From the NCBI GenBank assembly GCA_013299115.1, contig JAAFKA010000015.1:59625-123624 (forward strand): a stretch of 64,000 nucleotides of DNA. Reading direction: 5' to 3'. The notes beneath the pieces are model-generated. The model was given only the letters and a program-made list of their open reading frames with translations. It ran no database searches and was not told the origin of the DNA. Source of the stretch: Cytophagales bacterium (GTDB lineage: Bacteria; Bacteroidota; Bacteroidia; Cytophagales; Thermoflexibacteraceae). Of this stretch, positions 34,022-42,775 are shown piece after piece (the stretch's first letter is position 1; the number at the start of each line of letters is the position of its first letter). The translations under genes and the position numbers were made by a program.

Positions 34022-34240
34022 TCTAAACACTTACTAAAATGGAAACGAACAAAAATGAAAACACCATTCGGAACAATTCACGTTACACAGAAAAACAACA
34101 AGGCAAAGGAGAACGGAAAACCGACCTTACTCCAAAACCCGAAATTGGTCGCAAACAACGTGAACAGCAGTCAGGCGAAAGAGCAAAGCCCCAAAACTGC
34201 TACACAAAGCCCGAACAGCCAGCCTGTTCGGGCTTTTTTT
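34022..34240 (+). other. possible small RNA or short ORF ending in a strong terminator
   Basis: A stretch of 220 nt ends at the intrinsic terminator 34206-34240. Two overlapping frames are open through it: ATG 34039 (71 codons) and ATG 34055 (64 codons), and both read through the terminator stem before stopping at about 34250. The proteins are Lys/Gln/Asn-rich with no recognisable domain. Either a small non-coding RNA or a short peptide gene fits. The 34055 product (MKTPFGTIHVTQKNNKAKE) faintly resembles N-termini of contractile-injection-associated proteins, and a PAAR gene follows. Confidence 0.35.
34206..34240 (+). terminator. intrinsic terminator
   Basis: A perfect 13-bp stem AAAGCCCGAACAG/CTGTTCGGGCTTT with a 5-nt loop, running into seven T. 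It is the best Rho-independent terminator in the window, and it sits 92 nt upstream of the PAAR gene. Confidence 0.9.
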
Positions 34241-34275
34241 ATTCGATGAAATGACAAAAATTTTCTTTTCTGAAA

Positions 34276-34307
34276 TTTGCACCACACCAAGTTAATCACT
34301 TTCTTTG
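34276..34307 (+). promoter_or_regulatory. promoter of the PAAR gene
   Basis: TTTG at 34276-34279, 20 nt, TTTCTTTG at 34300-34307. The -7 box differs from TAnnTTTG in one base. It is downstream of the terminator and 25 nt before ATG 34332, so the PAAR gene is likely transcribed on its own. Confidence 0.5.
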
Positions 34308-34331
34308 CGTAAGAAACCTAAACAAATACCC

Positions 34332-34625
34332 ATGCCCCCTGCTGCTCGTCTGTTAGATATGCACACCTGCCCTATGCAAACTCCTGCTGTGCCACCCATT
34401 CCACACGTGGGAGGTCCTATTGCAGTGGGTTGCCCTACGGTTTTGATTGGCGGAATGCCCGCCGCCAGAGTTGGCGATATGTGTGTGTGCGTGGGTGTAC
34501 CCGACAGCATTGTCAAAGGCTCAACTTCTGTGTTCATTGGCGGAATGCCTGCTGCACGCATGGGAGATAGCACTGCCCATGGCGGAACAATCGTGGTGGG
34601 TTTGCCTACGGTCTTGATTAATTAA
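34332..34625 (+). CDS. PAAR-domain protein (contractile injection spike tip)
   Basis: A 97-residue protein consisting of a PAAR domain only: MPPAARLLDMHTCPMQTPAV, then PIPHVGGPIAVGCPTVLIGG, and two copies of GGMPAARVGD / GGMPAARMGD with TVLIN at the end. PAAR proteins sharpen the VgrG spike of type VI secretion and related contractile systems and often carry effectors. None of the other tail or sheath genes is in the window, so this is an orphan. ATG 34332 is chosen because the family starts here, not at the upstream frame start. Confidence 0.9.
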   Translation: MPPAARLLDMHTCPMQTPAVPPIPHVGGPIAVGCPTVLIGGMPAARVGDMCVCVGVPDSIVKGSTSVFIGGMPAARMGDSTAHGGTIVVGLPTVLIN

Positions 34626-34626
34626 T

Positions 34627-34684
34627 GTAGTGTGGGCTTCAGCCCACACATGAGTTAAAATGTGTGGGCTGAAGCCCACACTAC
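34627..34684. repeat. double palindromic repeat, GTGTGGGCT type
   Basis: GTAGTGTGGGCTTCAGCCCACACA, 10 nt, then its complement; the whole 58-nt block is an inverted repeat with smaller hairpins in each arm. It has the same architecture as 8184-8250. It sits between the convergent PAAR and methyltransferase genes and may serve as a 3' end for both. Confidence 0.85.
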
Positions 34685-34700
34685 ACAAATTGATAAAATT

Positions 34701-35447
34701 TCACTTTTTTGCCGTCAGCAAATACCTAAAAGCCCATTTCCATTCTAAATTGTAGGTTTTAATCTGGGCTTGTTGCAATAGTTTTTCCAATTCTGCCCTG
34801 TAAAAGCCACGTTTGACCGACAGGGGAGCATCATTTTTGACTAAGGTAGACCCATTGAAAATTGTTGTCAAAAATTTGATACCAAAATAAGCTACATAGT
34901 GCCGTTGCAAGTCATTGATAAGAAAACCCATTGTGCTGTTTTGGTGCATAAAAGCAAATAATTCTACCAACTGTTCATCTGTTAGATGGTGGCAAAACAA
35001 AGAGCAGATAAAAATATCGGGTGGAGTAGTCAATTTTTGGGCTATGTCCCTATAATCTGTTTGCAAAAACTGAATAGTAGGTTGGTTTTTGCAGTGCTGT
35101 TGGGCATATTCTATCACGTCAGGTTTTAAATCTACACCTGTGCATGTAAACGAAAAACCCTTTTTTTGTCCATATTGAGCCACTTGCAACAAAGTATCGC
35201 CACTGCCACAACCAATGTCTACGATATGCAAAGGCTTGGCTGTTGGCTGGGGCAATAGTTGGTCTAAACCTGCCAGCGTAATGGCATGACCTCCCAAATA
35301 ATGATTGACAATATCCAATTCTCGCAAGTTTTGGAACAGCAAATCTTTGGGAATATCTTCTGCATCTAATAATTCGGCTTCGTAACTGCGTGTAAACATT
35401 TGGTTGTATTGGTAATATTTTTGTAAAACTACCCAAAAATTTGTCAT
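34701..35447 (-). CDS. class I SAM-dependent methyltransferase
   Basis: This 248-residue protein has AdoMet motif I IVDIGCGSGDTLLQVA, motif II in CTGVDLKPDVIEYAQ and motif IV in IFICSLFCHHLTDEQ. The N-terminus (LDAEDIPKDLLFQNLRELDI) and the C-terminus (VKRGFYRAELEKLLQQA) match small-molecule methyltransferases next to polyketide/FabH-like and flavin genes in Bacteroidota. The substrate is unknown. It is a solitary gene between repeats and a DUF2141 gene. Confidence 0.88.
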   Translation of the reverse strand: MTNFWVVLQKYYQYNQMFTRSYEAELLDAEDIPKDLLFQNLRELDIVNHYLGGHAITLAGLDQLLPQPTAKPLHIVDIGCGSGDTLLQVAQYGQKKGFSFTCTGVDLKPDVIEYAQQHCKNQPTIQFLQTDYRDIAQKLTTPPDIFICSLFCHHLTDEQLVELFAFMHQNSTMGFLINDLQRHYVAYFGIKFLTTIFNGSTLVKNDAPLSVKRGFYRAELEKLLQQAQIKTYNLEWKWAFRYLLTAKK

Positions 35448-35486
35448 TTGCTAACCAAATTTACTACCAAAAATATTGATTTTACA

Positions 35487-35927
35487 CTAATATCTGAGTG
35501 TAATGTTTAGTGTTTTAGAATTGTTGCCAATTGTAAATTTATTGGCTTCAAAGGTTGGTGCACTCATTTTTGGCAGGTTGTTATTTGATGCACCTGAACC
35601 TTCTTTGGGAATACCCAGAAAATTTACGTCGAAGGTGTTATTGTTATTCTCATCATGGAATACTGCAAGTGCATAAGTGCCTTGTGGTAGGTTGTCAAAT
35701 ACTACTTTTGTGGTTTCGCCTGTAATTTTTACGCCTATACATTTGAAGGCATTTTTGCTTGGAAATCCGTCAGCTTTGTCATAGAGGCAAGCATAACACT
35801 GCCCTTTTGTATTTTTAAACTTGCTTACATTTGCAATCAATTTTTGATTGTCGTCTGTAACTTGTTTGAACCCTAACTGCAAAAAAAATGAAATTAGGAA
35901 AAGAATTGAAGTGATTGTTTTTTTCAT
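35487..35927 (-). CDS. secreted DUF2141 protein
   Basis: A 146-residue protein with a hydrophobic signal sequence (MKKTITSILFLISFFLQLGF). The mature beta-sandwich has the DUF2141 block NLPQGTYALAVFHDENNNNT followed by FDVNFLGIPKEG, which is diagnostic. The family is periplasmic or exported and its role is unknown. It is downstream of the acyl carrier protein gene on the minus strand, 125 bp away. Confidence 0.9.
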   Translation of the reverse strand: MKKTITSILFLISFFLQLGFKQVTDDNQKLIANVSKFKNTKGQCYACLYDKADGFPSKNAFKCIGVKITGETTKVVFDNLPQGTYALAVFHDENNNNTFDVNFLGIPKEGSGASNNNLPKMSAPTFEANKFTIGNNSKTLNITLRY

Positions 35928-36052
35928 TGTTTGTGTATTTTAATTTAAAAAATTAGTTTTAAAATAATTGAGTGTATATTTCTATTGACTGACTTTGTAC
36001 TTTCTTGTTACATAGAAAAAATAATACGAAAAGCAATAGTAGTTTACTAAAA

Positions 36053-36316
36053 CTATTCGTCATTTGGTTTATTTTGAAGGTTTTGTAGTTGTTGGATTGT
36101 TGAAACGGCATCGGAAAATGATGCCATTCTTTCACTACTTTCGGCAGAAATAGAAATTCCAAAATTGCTCTCTATTTTCATAACTAACTCAGCCACATCA
36201 AGAGAATCCAATCCCAAGTCAGTACTGAAATTTGCGTTGTCAGTAATGCTTGATTGAGCAACTCCTATTTCTACCAAAATCCTGGTAAGAATGTCTTTAA
36301 CTTGTGATGGTTCCAT
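36053..36316 (-). CDS. acyl carrier protein
   Basis: An 87-residue four-helix carrier with the phosphopantetheine Ser in DLGLDSLDVAELVMKIE, the acyl-carrier signature, and an acidic helix II. It carries acyl chains as thioesters. It is probably not the housekeeping AcpP, because no fabF or fabG is adjacent; instead it follows the RND pump gene by 52 bp with a hairpin between. The N-terminus (MEPSQVKDILTRILVEIGV) is diverged from AcpP. The partner enzyme is unknown. Confidence 0.9.
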   Translation of the reverse strand: MEPSQVKDILTRILVEIGVAQSSITDNANFSTDLGLDSLDVAELVMKIESNFGISISAESSERMASFSDAVSTIQQLQNLQNKPNDE

Positions 36317-36330
36317 TTTTTATTTTGTTT

Positions 36331-36366
36331 AAATTTCCCAAAAGCTGAAATACTTTTGGGAAATTT
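36331..36366. terminator. hairpin between RND pump and acyl carrier protein genes
   Basis: A 14-bp perfect stem AAATTTCCCAAAAG/CTTTTGGGAAATTT with an 8-nt loop, 2 bp after the RND gene stop on the minus strand. No long T-run follows in either direction. It could limit read-through from the efflux operon into the acyl carrier protein gene. Confidence 0.55.
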
Positions 36367-36368
36367 TG

Positions 36369-39300
36369 TTAAAGTGATGATTTAATACTTGTTTTTTTGA
36401 AGAATGGTAGTCGTATTTTACCTAATTTTTCTGCAATTTTATCTACTGTTAGGTATGCCATTGGCACTAAAAAAACAGTCAGCATCATAGAAGATGTTAA
36501 GCCGCCTATCAATACTAATCCTAAACCATTTTTCCATTCTGCACCCGCACCTTTGGCAATAGCGATGGGCAACATTCCTAATACCATTGCTATCGTGGTC
36601 ATCAAAATTGGGCGTAAGCGTTGCTCACAAGCCTGTATAAGAGCATCATAACTGCTTTTACCTTCTTCTTTTAGTTGGTTAGCAAAATCTACAATCAATA
36701 TCGCATTTTTAGCCACCAAACCTAATAGCATAATAGTACCTAACTGAGTAAATACACTCATAGGTGTCATACTAAAATTAAGTGCTGACATTGAGCCAAT
36801 CAAAGCAACAGGTATAGAAAATAATACGACTAATGGATAAATAAAATTGTCGTACAATGCTACCATTAGCAAATAGACACAAAACAATCCAATAGCGAAT
36901 GCCGCAAATAAAGCCCCTAAACTTTCCTCTGTTCGTTTGGTTTCGCCACCCCAAATTACTCTTACATCATTTGGCAAAAAATTGGGTTGTTGTAAAATCG
37001 TATTTATTTTGTTAGATAACGTGCCTGTGGAAGTTCCCACGTTGTAGGCAGTAATAGAAAGTGAGGGTTGTCTATCTTGACGTTCTAATTGTGATGGTCC
37101 TGATGTTTGTGCAATGGTTGCAAATTGTGATAATTTGACTTGTTGCCCTTTGTCGTTTACAAAATTCATATTGGCAACATCATCTGGATTTTTGCGGTCG
37201 TACTCGTCCACCATAATTTTGATGTCATAATCTGTGCCTTTGTCCTTAAATTTATTATCATCATTGCCGTTAAATGCAGTCCGTAAAGAAACTGCCACAG
37301 ACGAAACATTTATGCCCAAAGTTGCCATTTTTTCTCTGTCTAAATTTACATTTAGTTCTGGCATACCATCTTCTACGCTTACTCTTACGTTATCAGCACC
37401 TGGCAGTTTAGCAATTTCTTTTTTTAGTTTTTGCCCTGCTGCAAGCATTGTTTTATAGTCGGGTCCTGTAAGTATAAGTTCAATGGGTGCACCACCGCCT
37501 GCAATGCCTACAACAGCCCCTTCAATATTTATACCTGTGGTTTGCCGTAAAATACTATCTCTGATGGTGAGCATAAATTGTTCTGTACCAAGTATTCGGT
37601 CTTCTTTGGGAACTAAGGCAACTGATAATTCTGAAATATTAGCAGCTCCTAAGCCTGTGCCTCCTGTAATAGAAGGTCCACCAATATTTGCAAATACAGA
37701 CTTTACTGATGGATTGCTTAGTAACAAATTTTCAATTTTTTTAGTTTGAATATTTGTATTGGTTACTGATGCTCTTTTGTCAAATTCTAATTTCATTGTA
37801 AACTTACCTTGGTCACCTTGTGATACCAACTCTTCGCCCAAAATTCCTAAACTCATCATTGCTCCTAAACCTGCAAAACAAAGTAAAACAATTCCAAAAC
37901 TTATTCCACGATGTTTTAATGCCCATTTAAGTCTTGCAGAATACCAATGTGTAAAGTTATCTAACTGTTTTTCAAACCATATTAAAATAGCTTGTAGTGG
38001 GTTTTTGGGATTTAAGTGTTCTAACTTTCCCCAACGAGAAGCCAACCAAGGCGTAAGGGTAAAGCAAACCAACAAACTCATTAAAGTAGAAGTAACAATC
38101 ACTACTGAAAACTGGCGTAAAATTTCGCCAATGGTGGTATTTACAAAAAGAACAATTGGTAAAAAAACTACCACATCAACAAATGTGATGGCAGCAGCCG
38201 AAAAGCCAATTTCATTTCTTCCATCAAGTGCGGCAGTACGTTTGTCTTTGCCCATTTCAAGGTGGCGTTGTATATTTTCTAATACCACAATACTATCATC
38301 TACCAAAATACCTACTACCAAACTCATTGCTAACAACGTCATTAGGTTAAAAGAATAACCCAACACTTGCATAACGATTAAGGTAGCTACTAATGAAGTA
38401 GGAATGGCAATCATCACAATAATAGCATTTCGCAAACTATGCAAAAACAAAAGCATTACGGCAGCTACCAAAATTATGGCAATCAATAAGTCGTGTTGAA
38501 CTGCTTCTACACTTTGTAAAGTAAAGTCTGCATTATCGTCTGCTACGACTATTTTCAACCCTTTACTGGCATATAATTTTTCTATTTGCGAAAGATTATT
38601 TTTTACCTCTTTACTAATGGCAACTGCATTGGCATCAGGTTGCTTTTTTATCAACAATGCGATGCCTTCTTTACCATTGAAACGTCCAATTGTTGAAGCA
38701 TCTTTTACATCATCTCGCACTTCTGCCACATCACCTATGCGTATAGGGCTTTGGTTAGGTCCGATACCCAAAATAATCTGATTTTTAATATCATCAATAT
38801 TCTTGAACTTGCCTGCCAAACGAACCGAAATCTGCTCAGCATTGTCTTTTATCTTTCCTGCAGGAACTTCAACATTAGCATCTTGCAATGTTGCATTGAT
38901 TTGCAACAAAGAAAGTCCATACAATTTAAGTTTTTCAGGATTTACATTTACTCTAATTTCTCTTTCTTCTCCACCTAATAAATTTATATTGGCAATACCA
39001 TTTATTTTTTGAAGTTGTGGCTTTACATCCTCATCCATCAATGTAAAAAATTCTTTTGGCGAAATATCAGCCGTAGCAATTAGTTGAATGATAGGCACGT
39101 CACTTTGCGAAACTTTGGATAATACTGGCGATTTTACATCAGTTGGAAAATCCGCTTTTATATTTTCAATTTTACGTTGTGCATCTTGCAATACCTTGTC
39201 AATGTTAGTTCCGTTTTTAAAACTAACTGTTACTACTGATACATCTTCCAAGGACTTGCTATTGATTTTGTCAATATTGTCTAATGCTGAAACCGCATCT

Positions 39301-39503
39301 TCAATTTTTCGGGTAACTTTACTTTCTACCTCTGATGGTGATGCACCAGGATAAGCTGTTTGAATGTTGATAATGGGTTGGGCGAAATTGGGCATTAATT
39401 GATAACCCAATTTGTTGTAGCTTACTATTCCGCCAAAAGTTAGAATCGTAAAAATAACGATAATAAGTGATGGACGTTTGATGGCTAATTCTGTTATGCT
39501 CAT
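36369..39503 (-). CDS. RND-family efflux transporter, inner-membrane pump
   Basis: This 1044-residue AcrB/MexB-class pump has twelve membrane helices in the 1+5+1+5 layout (MSITELAIKRPSLIIVIFTI as helix 1), two large periplasmic loops, and the proton-relay Asp pair in VVGILVDDSIVVLENI of helix 4. It exports drugs, dyes or fatty-acid-like compounds by proton antiport. It overlaps the TolC-MFP-RND operon order with 2 bp to the adaptor gene, all minus strand, and is likely controlled by the TetR gene at 42124. Some regions (AYPGASPSEVESKVTRKIED) match the HAE1 family, others the CusA-like one; HAE1 fits best. Confidence 0.95.
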   Translation of the reverse strand: MSITELAIKRPSLIIVIFTILTFGGIVSYNKLGYQLMPNFAQPIINIQTAYPGASPSEVESKVTRKIEDAVSALDNIDKINSKSLEDVSVVTVSFKNGTNIDKVLQDAQRKIENIKADFPTDVKSPVLSKVSQSDVPIIQLIATADISPKEFFTLMDEDVKPQLQKINGIANINLLGGEEREIRVNVNPEKLKLYGLSLLQINATLQDANVEVPAGKIKDNAEQISVRLAGKFKNIDDIKNQIILGIGPNQSPIRIGDVAEVRDDVKDASTIGRFNGKEGIALLIKKQPDANAVAISKEVKNNLSQIEKLYASKGLKIVVADDNADFTLQSVEAVQHDLLIAIILVAAVMLLFLHSLRNAIIVMIAIPTSLVATLIVMQVLGYSFNLMTLLAMSLVVGILVDDSIVVLENIQRHLEMGKDKRTAALDGRNEIGFSAAAITFVDVVVFLPIVLFVNTTIGEILRQFSVVIVTSTLMSLLVCFTLTPWLASRWGKLEHLNPKNPLQAILIWFEKQLDNFTHWYSARLKWALKHRGISFGIVLLCFAGLGAMMSLGILGEELVSQGDQGKFTMKLEFDKRASVTNTNIQTKKIENLLLSNPSVKSVFANIGGPSITGGTGLGAANISELSVALVPKEDRILGTEQFMLTIRDSILRQTTGINIEGAVVGIAGGGAPIELILTGPDYKTMLAAGQKLKKEIAKLPGADNVRVSVEDGMPELNVNLDREKMATLGINVSSVAVSLRTAFNGNDDNKFKDKGTDYDIKIMVDEYDRKNPDDVANMNFVNDKGQQVKLSQFATIAQTSGPSQLERQDRQPSLSITAYNVGTSTGTLSNKINTILQQPNFLPNDVRVIWGGETKRTEESLGALFAAFAIGLFCVYLLMVALYDNFIYPLVVLFSIPVALIGSMSALNFSMTPMSVFTQLGTIMLLGLVAKNAILIVDFANQLKEEGKSSYDALIQACEQRLRPILMTTIAMVLGMLPIAIAKGAGAEWKNGLGLVLIGGLTSSMMLTVFLVPMAYLTVDKIAEKLGKIRLPFFKKTSIKSSL

Positions 39504-39505
39504 TG

Positions 39506-40594
39506 TTATTGGATTTTAAGGGTTAGATTTTTGGTTTCTTTTATGCTTACTTTAGTGTTGTCAGTGAGGTTTATTTGCCCTGCGATTACTACCATTTCAC
39601 CTTCACTTATTCCTTCAGTTACTTGCACAAAGTCGCCTGAAGTTTTACTAATGGTGATGTTTTTCAGATAAGCAATGTTGTCTTTTACAACATATACTTT
39701 TTCATTTTTGTAAGAGCCAAGTATGGCACTTCTTGGAATGGTTATGCTTGTGTTACTGCTGTTTCGTTTGAGTAATACATTGCCATACATTCCTGCTTTG
39801 AGTTGAGTTTGGCTATTGGGTACAGAAATTTCAACTTCGTAATTGTGTGCAGCATCACCTTTGTTGGAAATGACAGTAACTATTCCGTTAAAAGTTTTAT
39901 TGGGATAGGCATCTGTGGTTACTGTAAATTGTTGCCCTATCTTTAAACTGAATACATCAGTTTCTGGTACATTTACCATTAGTTTTAAGGTAGAAATATC
40001 CATCAATTTTATGGTAGGCACACCTGGCGAAAGTACCGAGCCTTTTTCAAACATTCTCATCAGTACTGTGCCTGAAAATGGACTTTTGATAATAGTTTGA
40101 CTTATTTGCTTATTGAGCAAGTTGATTTGTGTTTCGGCTTGTATTTTACCTAATTCAACCTGGTCTAACTGTGATTTTGGCAAAGCATCTACTTCTGTTA
40201 CTGCTTTTAACCTATTTACATCAAGCACAGCTTTGTTGTAACTTGCCTTTGCTGAAGTAAGCTGTGCTTGTAGTATGTCAGCATTTAAAGTAGCAATGGT
40301 ATGCCCTTCACCTATGAATTGCCCTTTGGCTACACCTACATATTCTACTTTGCCATTGGCTTCAGAAAGCACATCTATCTCTCTGTTTGGTGAAAATGTG
40401 CCAAGCAAAGTCAAATCCTCTGAAAGTGTTCGACTACTTGCTTTTTGAACTTCTACAATTGGCAGAATATCAGGATTTTTTTGATACACTTTGGCATCAA
40501 CTTTTTGCTTGTTACTGAACAGTAGCAAGGTTGTTCCCGCCAATGTACCCATTATACCAAGCGAAACTAAAATTGTTTTTATTATCTTATTCAT
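39506..40594 (-). CDS. RND efflux membrane-fusion (adaptor) protein
   Basis: A 362-residue HlyD/AcrA-type adaptor with an N-terminal anchor (MNKIIKTILVSLGIMGTLAG). The lipoyl-like domain halves are VEYVGVAKGQFIGEGHTIAT and IIKSPFSGTVLMRMFEKGSV, separated by a short coiled-coil (QLTSAKASYNKAVLDVNRL). The beta-barrel and membrane-proximal domains follow. It links the pump at 36369 (2-bp gap) with the TolC protein at 40602 (7-bp gap). Confidence 0.93.
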   Translation of the reverse strand: MNKIIKTILVSLGIMGTLAGTTLLLFSNKQKVDAKVYQKNPDILPIVEVQKASSRTLSEDLTLLGTFSPNREIDVLSEANGKVEYVGVAKGQFIGEGHTIATLNADILQAQLTSAKASYNKAVLDVNRLKAVTEVDALPKSQLDQVELGKIQAETQINLLNKQISQTIIKSPFSGTVLMRMFEKGSVLSPGVPTIKLMDISTLKLMVNVPETDVFSLKIGQQFTVTTDAYPNKTFNGIVTVISNKGDAAHNYEVEISVPNSQTQLKAGMYGNVLLKRNSSNTSITIPRSAILGSYKNEKVYVVKDNIAYLKNITISKTSGDFVQVTEGISEGEMVVIAGQINLTDNTKVSIKETKNLTLKIQ

Positions 40595-40601
40595 TGTTTT
40601 A

Positions 40602-41930
40602 CTAATTTTTAATGAGAGTATTGTTTAATTTTTGGATTTCTAAAACTGCCAATCGGATATTTACCATTGCTTTAAGTTGGTTAGTTTCCGTTCTAAGTAG
40701 TTCGTTTTGAGTATTAATTACTTCGGTGATGCCTACCAAACTTTGTTTGTACAATAATTGGTTATCGGCATAAATTTTTTTAGCCAATAGTACATTTTCC
40801 TCCTCCAATTTCAAGGCTTCAATACTGGAATTGTATTTGGCGATAGCATTGGTGTATTCTGTTTGGATTTGCTGGCGTACTTGGGCTATTTGCAGTTCAG
40901 TACCTTTGATTTCCACATTTTTTAGTAAAATTCTATTACGCTTGCTACCACCATCAAAAATGGGAATAGAAAGTTTTAGCCCAATCATCGAAACTGGATA
41001 TGACTTTCCACTTAATCTTTTGAAGGGATTAAAACCATCGTTAAATGCCTGTGAACCATACGAACCAAACGCCATCAAAGTAGGCAAATACGATAAGGAA
41101 ATACTTTTTTGCTCAATTTGTTTGATTGCTTTTTGAATTTCTAATAACTCAATATTAGTATTTCGTTTAAAGTCAATACTATCAATATTCTGTAAAAGAT
41201 TAGCAGTAAAATCTTTTTGGTTGATAGTAATATTGTCTTCCATTTTTAAACCCATCAGCATTTTGAGTAGATTTAGTAAGTGATCAATAGAAGTATTTAA
41301 ACTCACTTTTTGAACTTCCAAGCCTTTTTGGGATAATATCAATCTATCTACATCTGTTTTTTTGGCTAAACTGTTTTGTGCTAATGCAGAAGTCGACTTT
41401 ATTAGTTTGTCCAAGTTTGTAATATTGGTATCCAACAAATTAACTGACTGATATAGTGTAAGTAAGTTGTAGTAAGTAGTGCTAATATTATAAGCAATAT
41501 CTTCTTTCGTCTTGCGTAACTGTACGTCATTGATTGTTCCTGCAACCTTGACAGACTTAAAATTAATGAGTAATATTTGTGGGTTGAAAATTTGCTGACT
41601 CACTTCAATTTTGGCTTGTATAGTTTGGTTTACCCCCAACGCAGCAAAATTGTACTCGCCTGGTGGTCCTCCAAAAACAGAGGAAGGCAAGGCTTGCACA
41701 GCCAAATCGAAGTAATAGTTGTAATCTACACCTGCACTTATTTGTGGCAATGCGGCACTCTTTGCATCGCCAAGATAATACTTGGTTTTCTGCATGTCGT
41801 TTTCGACTGTCTTTATTTGCAGGTTTTGTTTCAAGCCAATGTTCACACATTGATTGAGGTCGTAATTGCTTTGGGCTTTTGCCCAAAATGATGTTGCTAA
41901 TAAGATAGCAAGTAGTTTTAATTTTATCAT
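40602..41930 (-). CDS. TolC-family outer-membrane efflux protein
   Basis: A 442-residue protein with a signal peptide ending at SFWAKAQ, followed by SNYDLNQCVNIGLKQNLQIK, the usual first helix of the family. Two long helical repeats of about 190 residues follow, rich in heptads (about 175-290 and 340-430), as in TolC. It is the first gene of the tolC-MFP-RND operon; the TetR operator candidate at 42092-42107 lies 162 bp upstream of its start. Confidence 0.93.
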   Translation of the reverse strand: MIKLKLLAILLATSFWAKAQSNYDLNQCVNIGLKQNLQIKTVENDMQKTKYYLGDAKSAALPQISAGVDYNYYFDLAVQALPSSVFGGPPGEYNFAALGVNQTIQAKIEVSQQIFNPQILLINFKSVKVAGTINDVQLRKTKEDIAYNISTTYYNLLTLYQSVNLLDTNITNLDKLIKSTSALAQNSLAKKTDVDRLILSQKGLEVQKVSLNTSIDHLLNLLKMLMGLKMEDNITINQKDFTANLLQNIDSIDFKRNTNIELLEIQKAIKQIEQKSISLSYLPTLMAFGSYGSQAFNDGFNPFKRLSGKSYPVSMIGLKLSIPIFDGGSKRNRILLKNVEIKGTELQIAQVRQQIQTEYTNAIAKYNSSIEALKLEEENVLLAKKIYADNQLLYKQSLVGITEVINTQNELLRTETNQLKAMVNIRLAVLEIQKLNNTLIKN

Positions 41931-42091
41931 ACTTTTAAGTTTAACTTTTTTGTTGATTTTTATGTATAGAAAAGGTGTAGAAATGATGTAAATTAAGAAT
42001 TAAGATAATTTATTGATTATCAAATACTTAAAAAGTAACTGTTATAACTTATTTCGCCATAATTCCATAATACAGGTTTTAATTATTTTGT

Positions 42092-42107
42092 TTAACAATT
42101 TTGTTAA
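42092..42107. promoter_or_regulatory. candidate TetR operator upstream of the efflux operon
   Basis: A perfect palindrome TTAACAATTTTGTTAA (TTAACAA / TTGTTAA around TT). The same sequence with one change is at 42760-42775 upstream of the tetR gene, and both are preceded by GT. Two copies at the two promoters expected for a TetR-controlled efflux unit support an operator role. Confidence 0.7.
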
Positions 42108-42123
42108 TTTTTGAATAAATTTT

Positions 42124-42732
42124 TTAGGGTGTAATTGCTTTGATGATAAACTGCATCAAAAAATCCTTGCGTTCCTCTAACAACTTGGTATATTGCTTTT
42201 CAGAATGTCCAAGCATTGTACGCACCATTGTTTTGGCAGCAAAAGGAAAAATGCAAAGTGCAATTATACTTAAAAATATTTGATTGGGATTACCCACAAT
42301 TTCTTTCTTATCGATAGCTTTTTCTATTTCACTGGCAAAGCCTTTAATTACTGTGCCTGCATTAGATGTTTTCATCATTTCATCAAAGTATGTTGGATTC
42401 TGCCGAAATTCATTGATAATAAACAAATCAAATTCGGGATTGCTAATGGCACTTTCCGAATAGCCATGTACAAAATGTTCAATTTTTTTGAGGATAGGCA
42501 AGTCCGAAGTAATAATAGCACCCATACGTTGGTTCATTTCTGTCATTGCATCTGAAAAAATTACCTCGAATAGTTTGTCTTTTGTACGAAAATAATAATG
42601 TAGCATAGCACGGTTAATGCCTGCTTCGTCTGCAATGGCTTGCATTCTTGCTCCTTTCAGTCCATTGACTAAAAATATTTTTTTAGCGGCTTCTTTTATG
42701 GTCTGTTCAGTATCTTTTTTTTCTTCTGTCAT
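42124..42732 (-). CDS. TetR-family transcriptional regulator
   Basis: MTEEKKDTEQTIKEAAKKIF opens the protein at 42732, and the HTH is in GARMQAIADEAGINRAMLHY followed by YFRTKDKLFEVIFSDA, diagnostic of TetR. The C-terminal ligand domain (about 65-200) is helical. Length 202. It sits upstream of tolC-MFP-RND in the same orientation and two matching palindromes flank it, so it probably represses both itself and the pump until an inducer binds. An ATG 21 nt upstream is also in frame but less likely. Confidence 0.92.
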   Translation of the reverse strand: MTEEKKDTEQTIKEAAKKIFLVNGLKGARMQAIADEAGINRAMLHYYFRTKDKLFEVIFSDAMTEMNQRMGAIITSDLPILKKIEHFVHGYSESAISNPEFDLFIINEFRQNPTYFDEMMKTSNAGTVIKGFASEIEKAIDKKEIVGNPNQIFLSIIALCIFPFAAKTMVRTMLGHSEKQYTKLLEERKDFLMQFIIKAITP

Positions 42733-42759
42733 TGTTATAAAATATACAAACAAATATGT

Positions 42760-42775
42760 TTAACAATTTTGTTGA
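42760..42775. promoter_or_regulatory. candidate TetR operator upstream of tetR
   Basis: TTAACAATTTTGTTGA, 15 of 16 positions the same as the palindrome at 42092-42107, 27 bp upstream of the tetR start. This position fits autoregulation. Confidence 0.7.
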
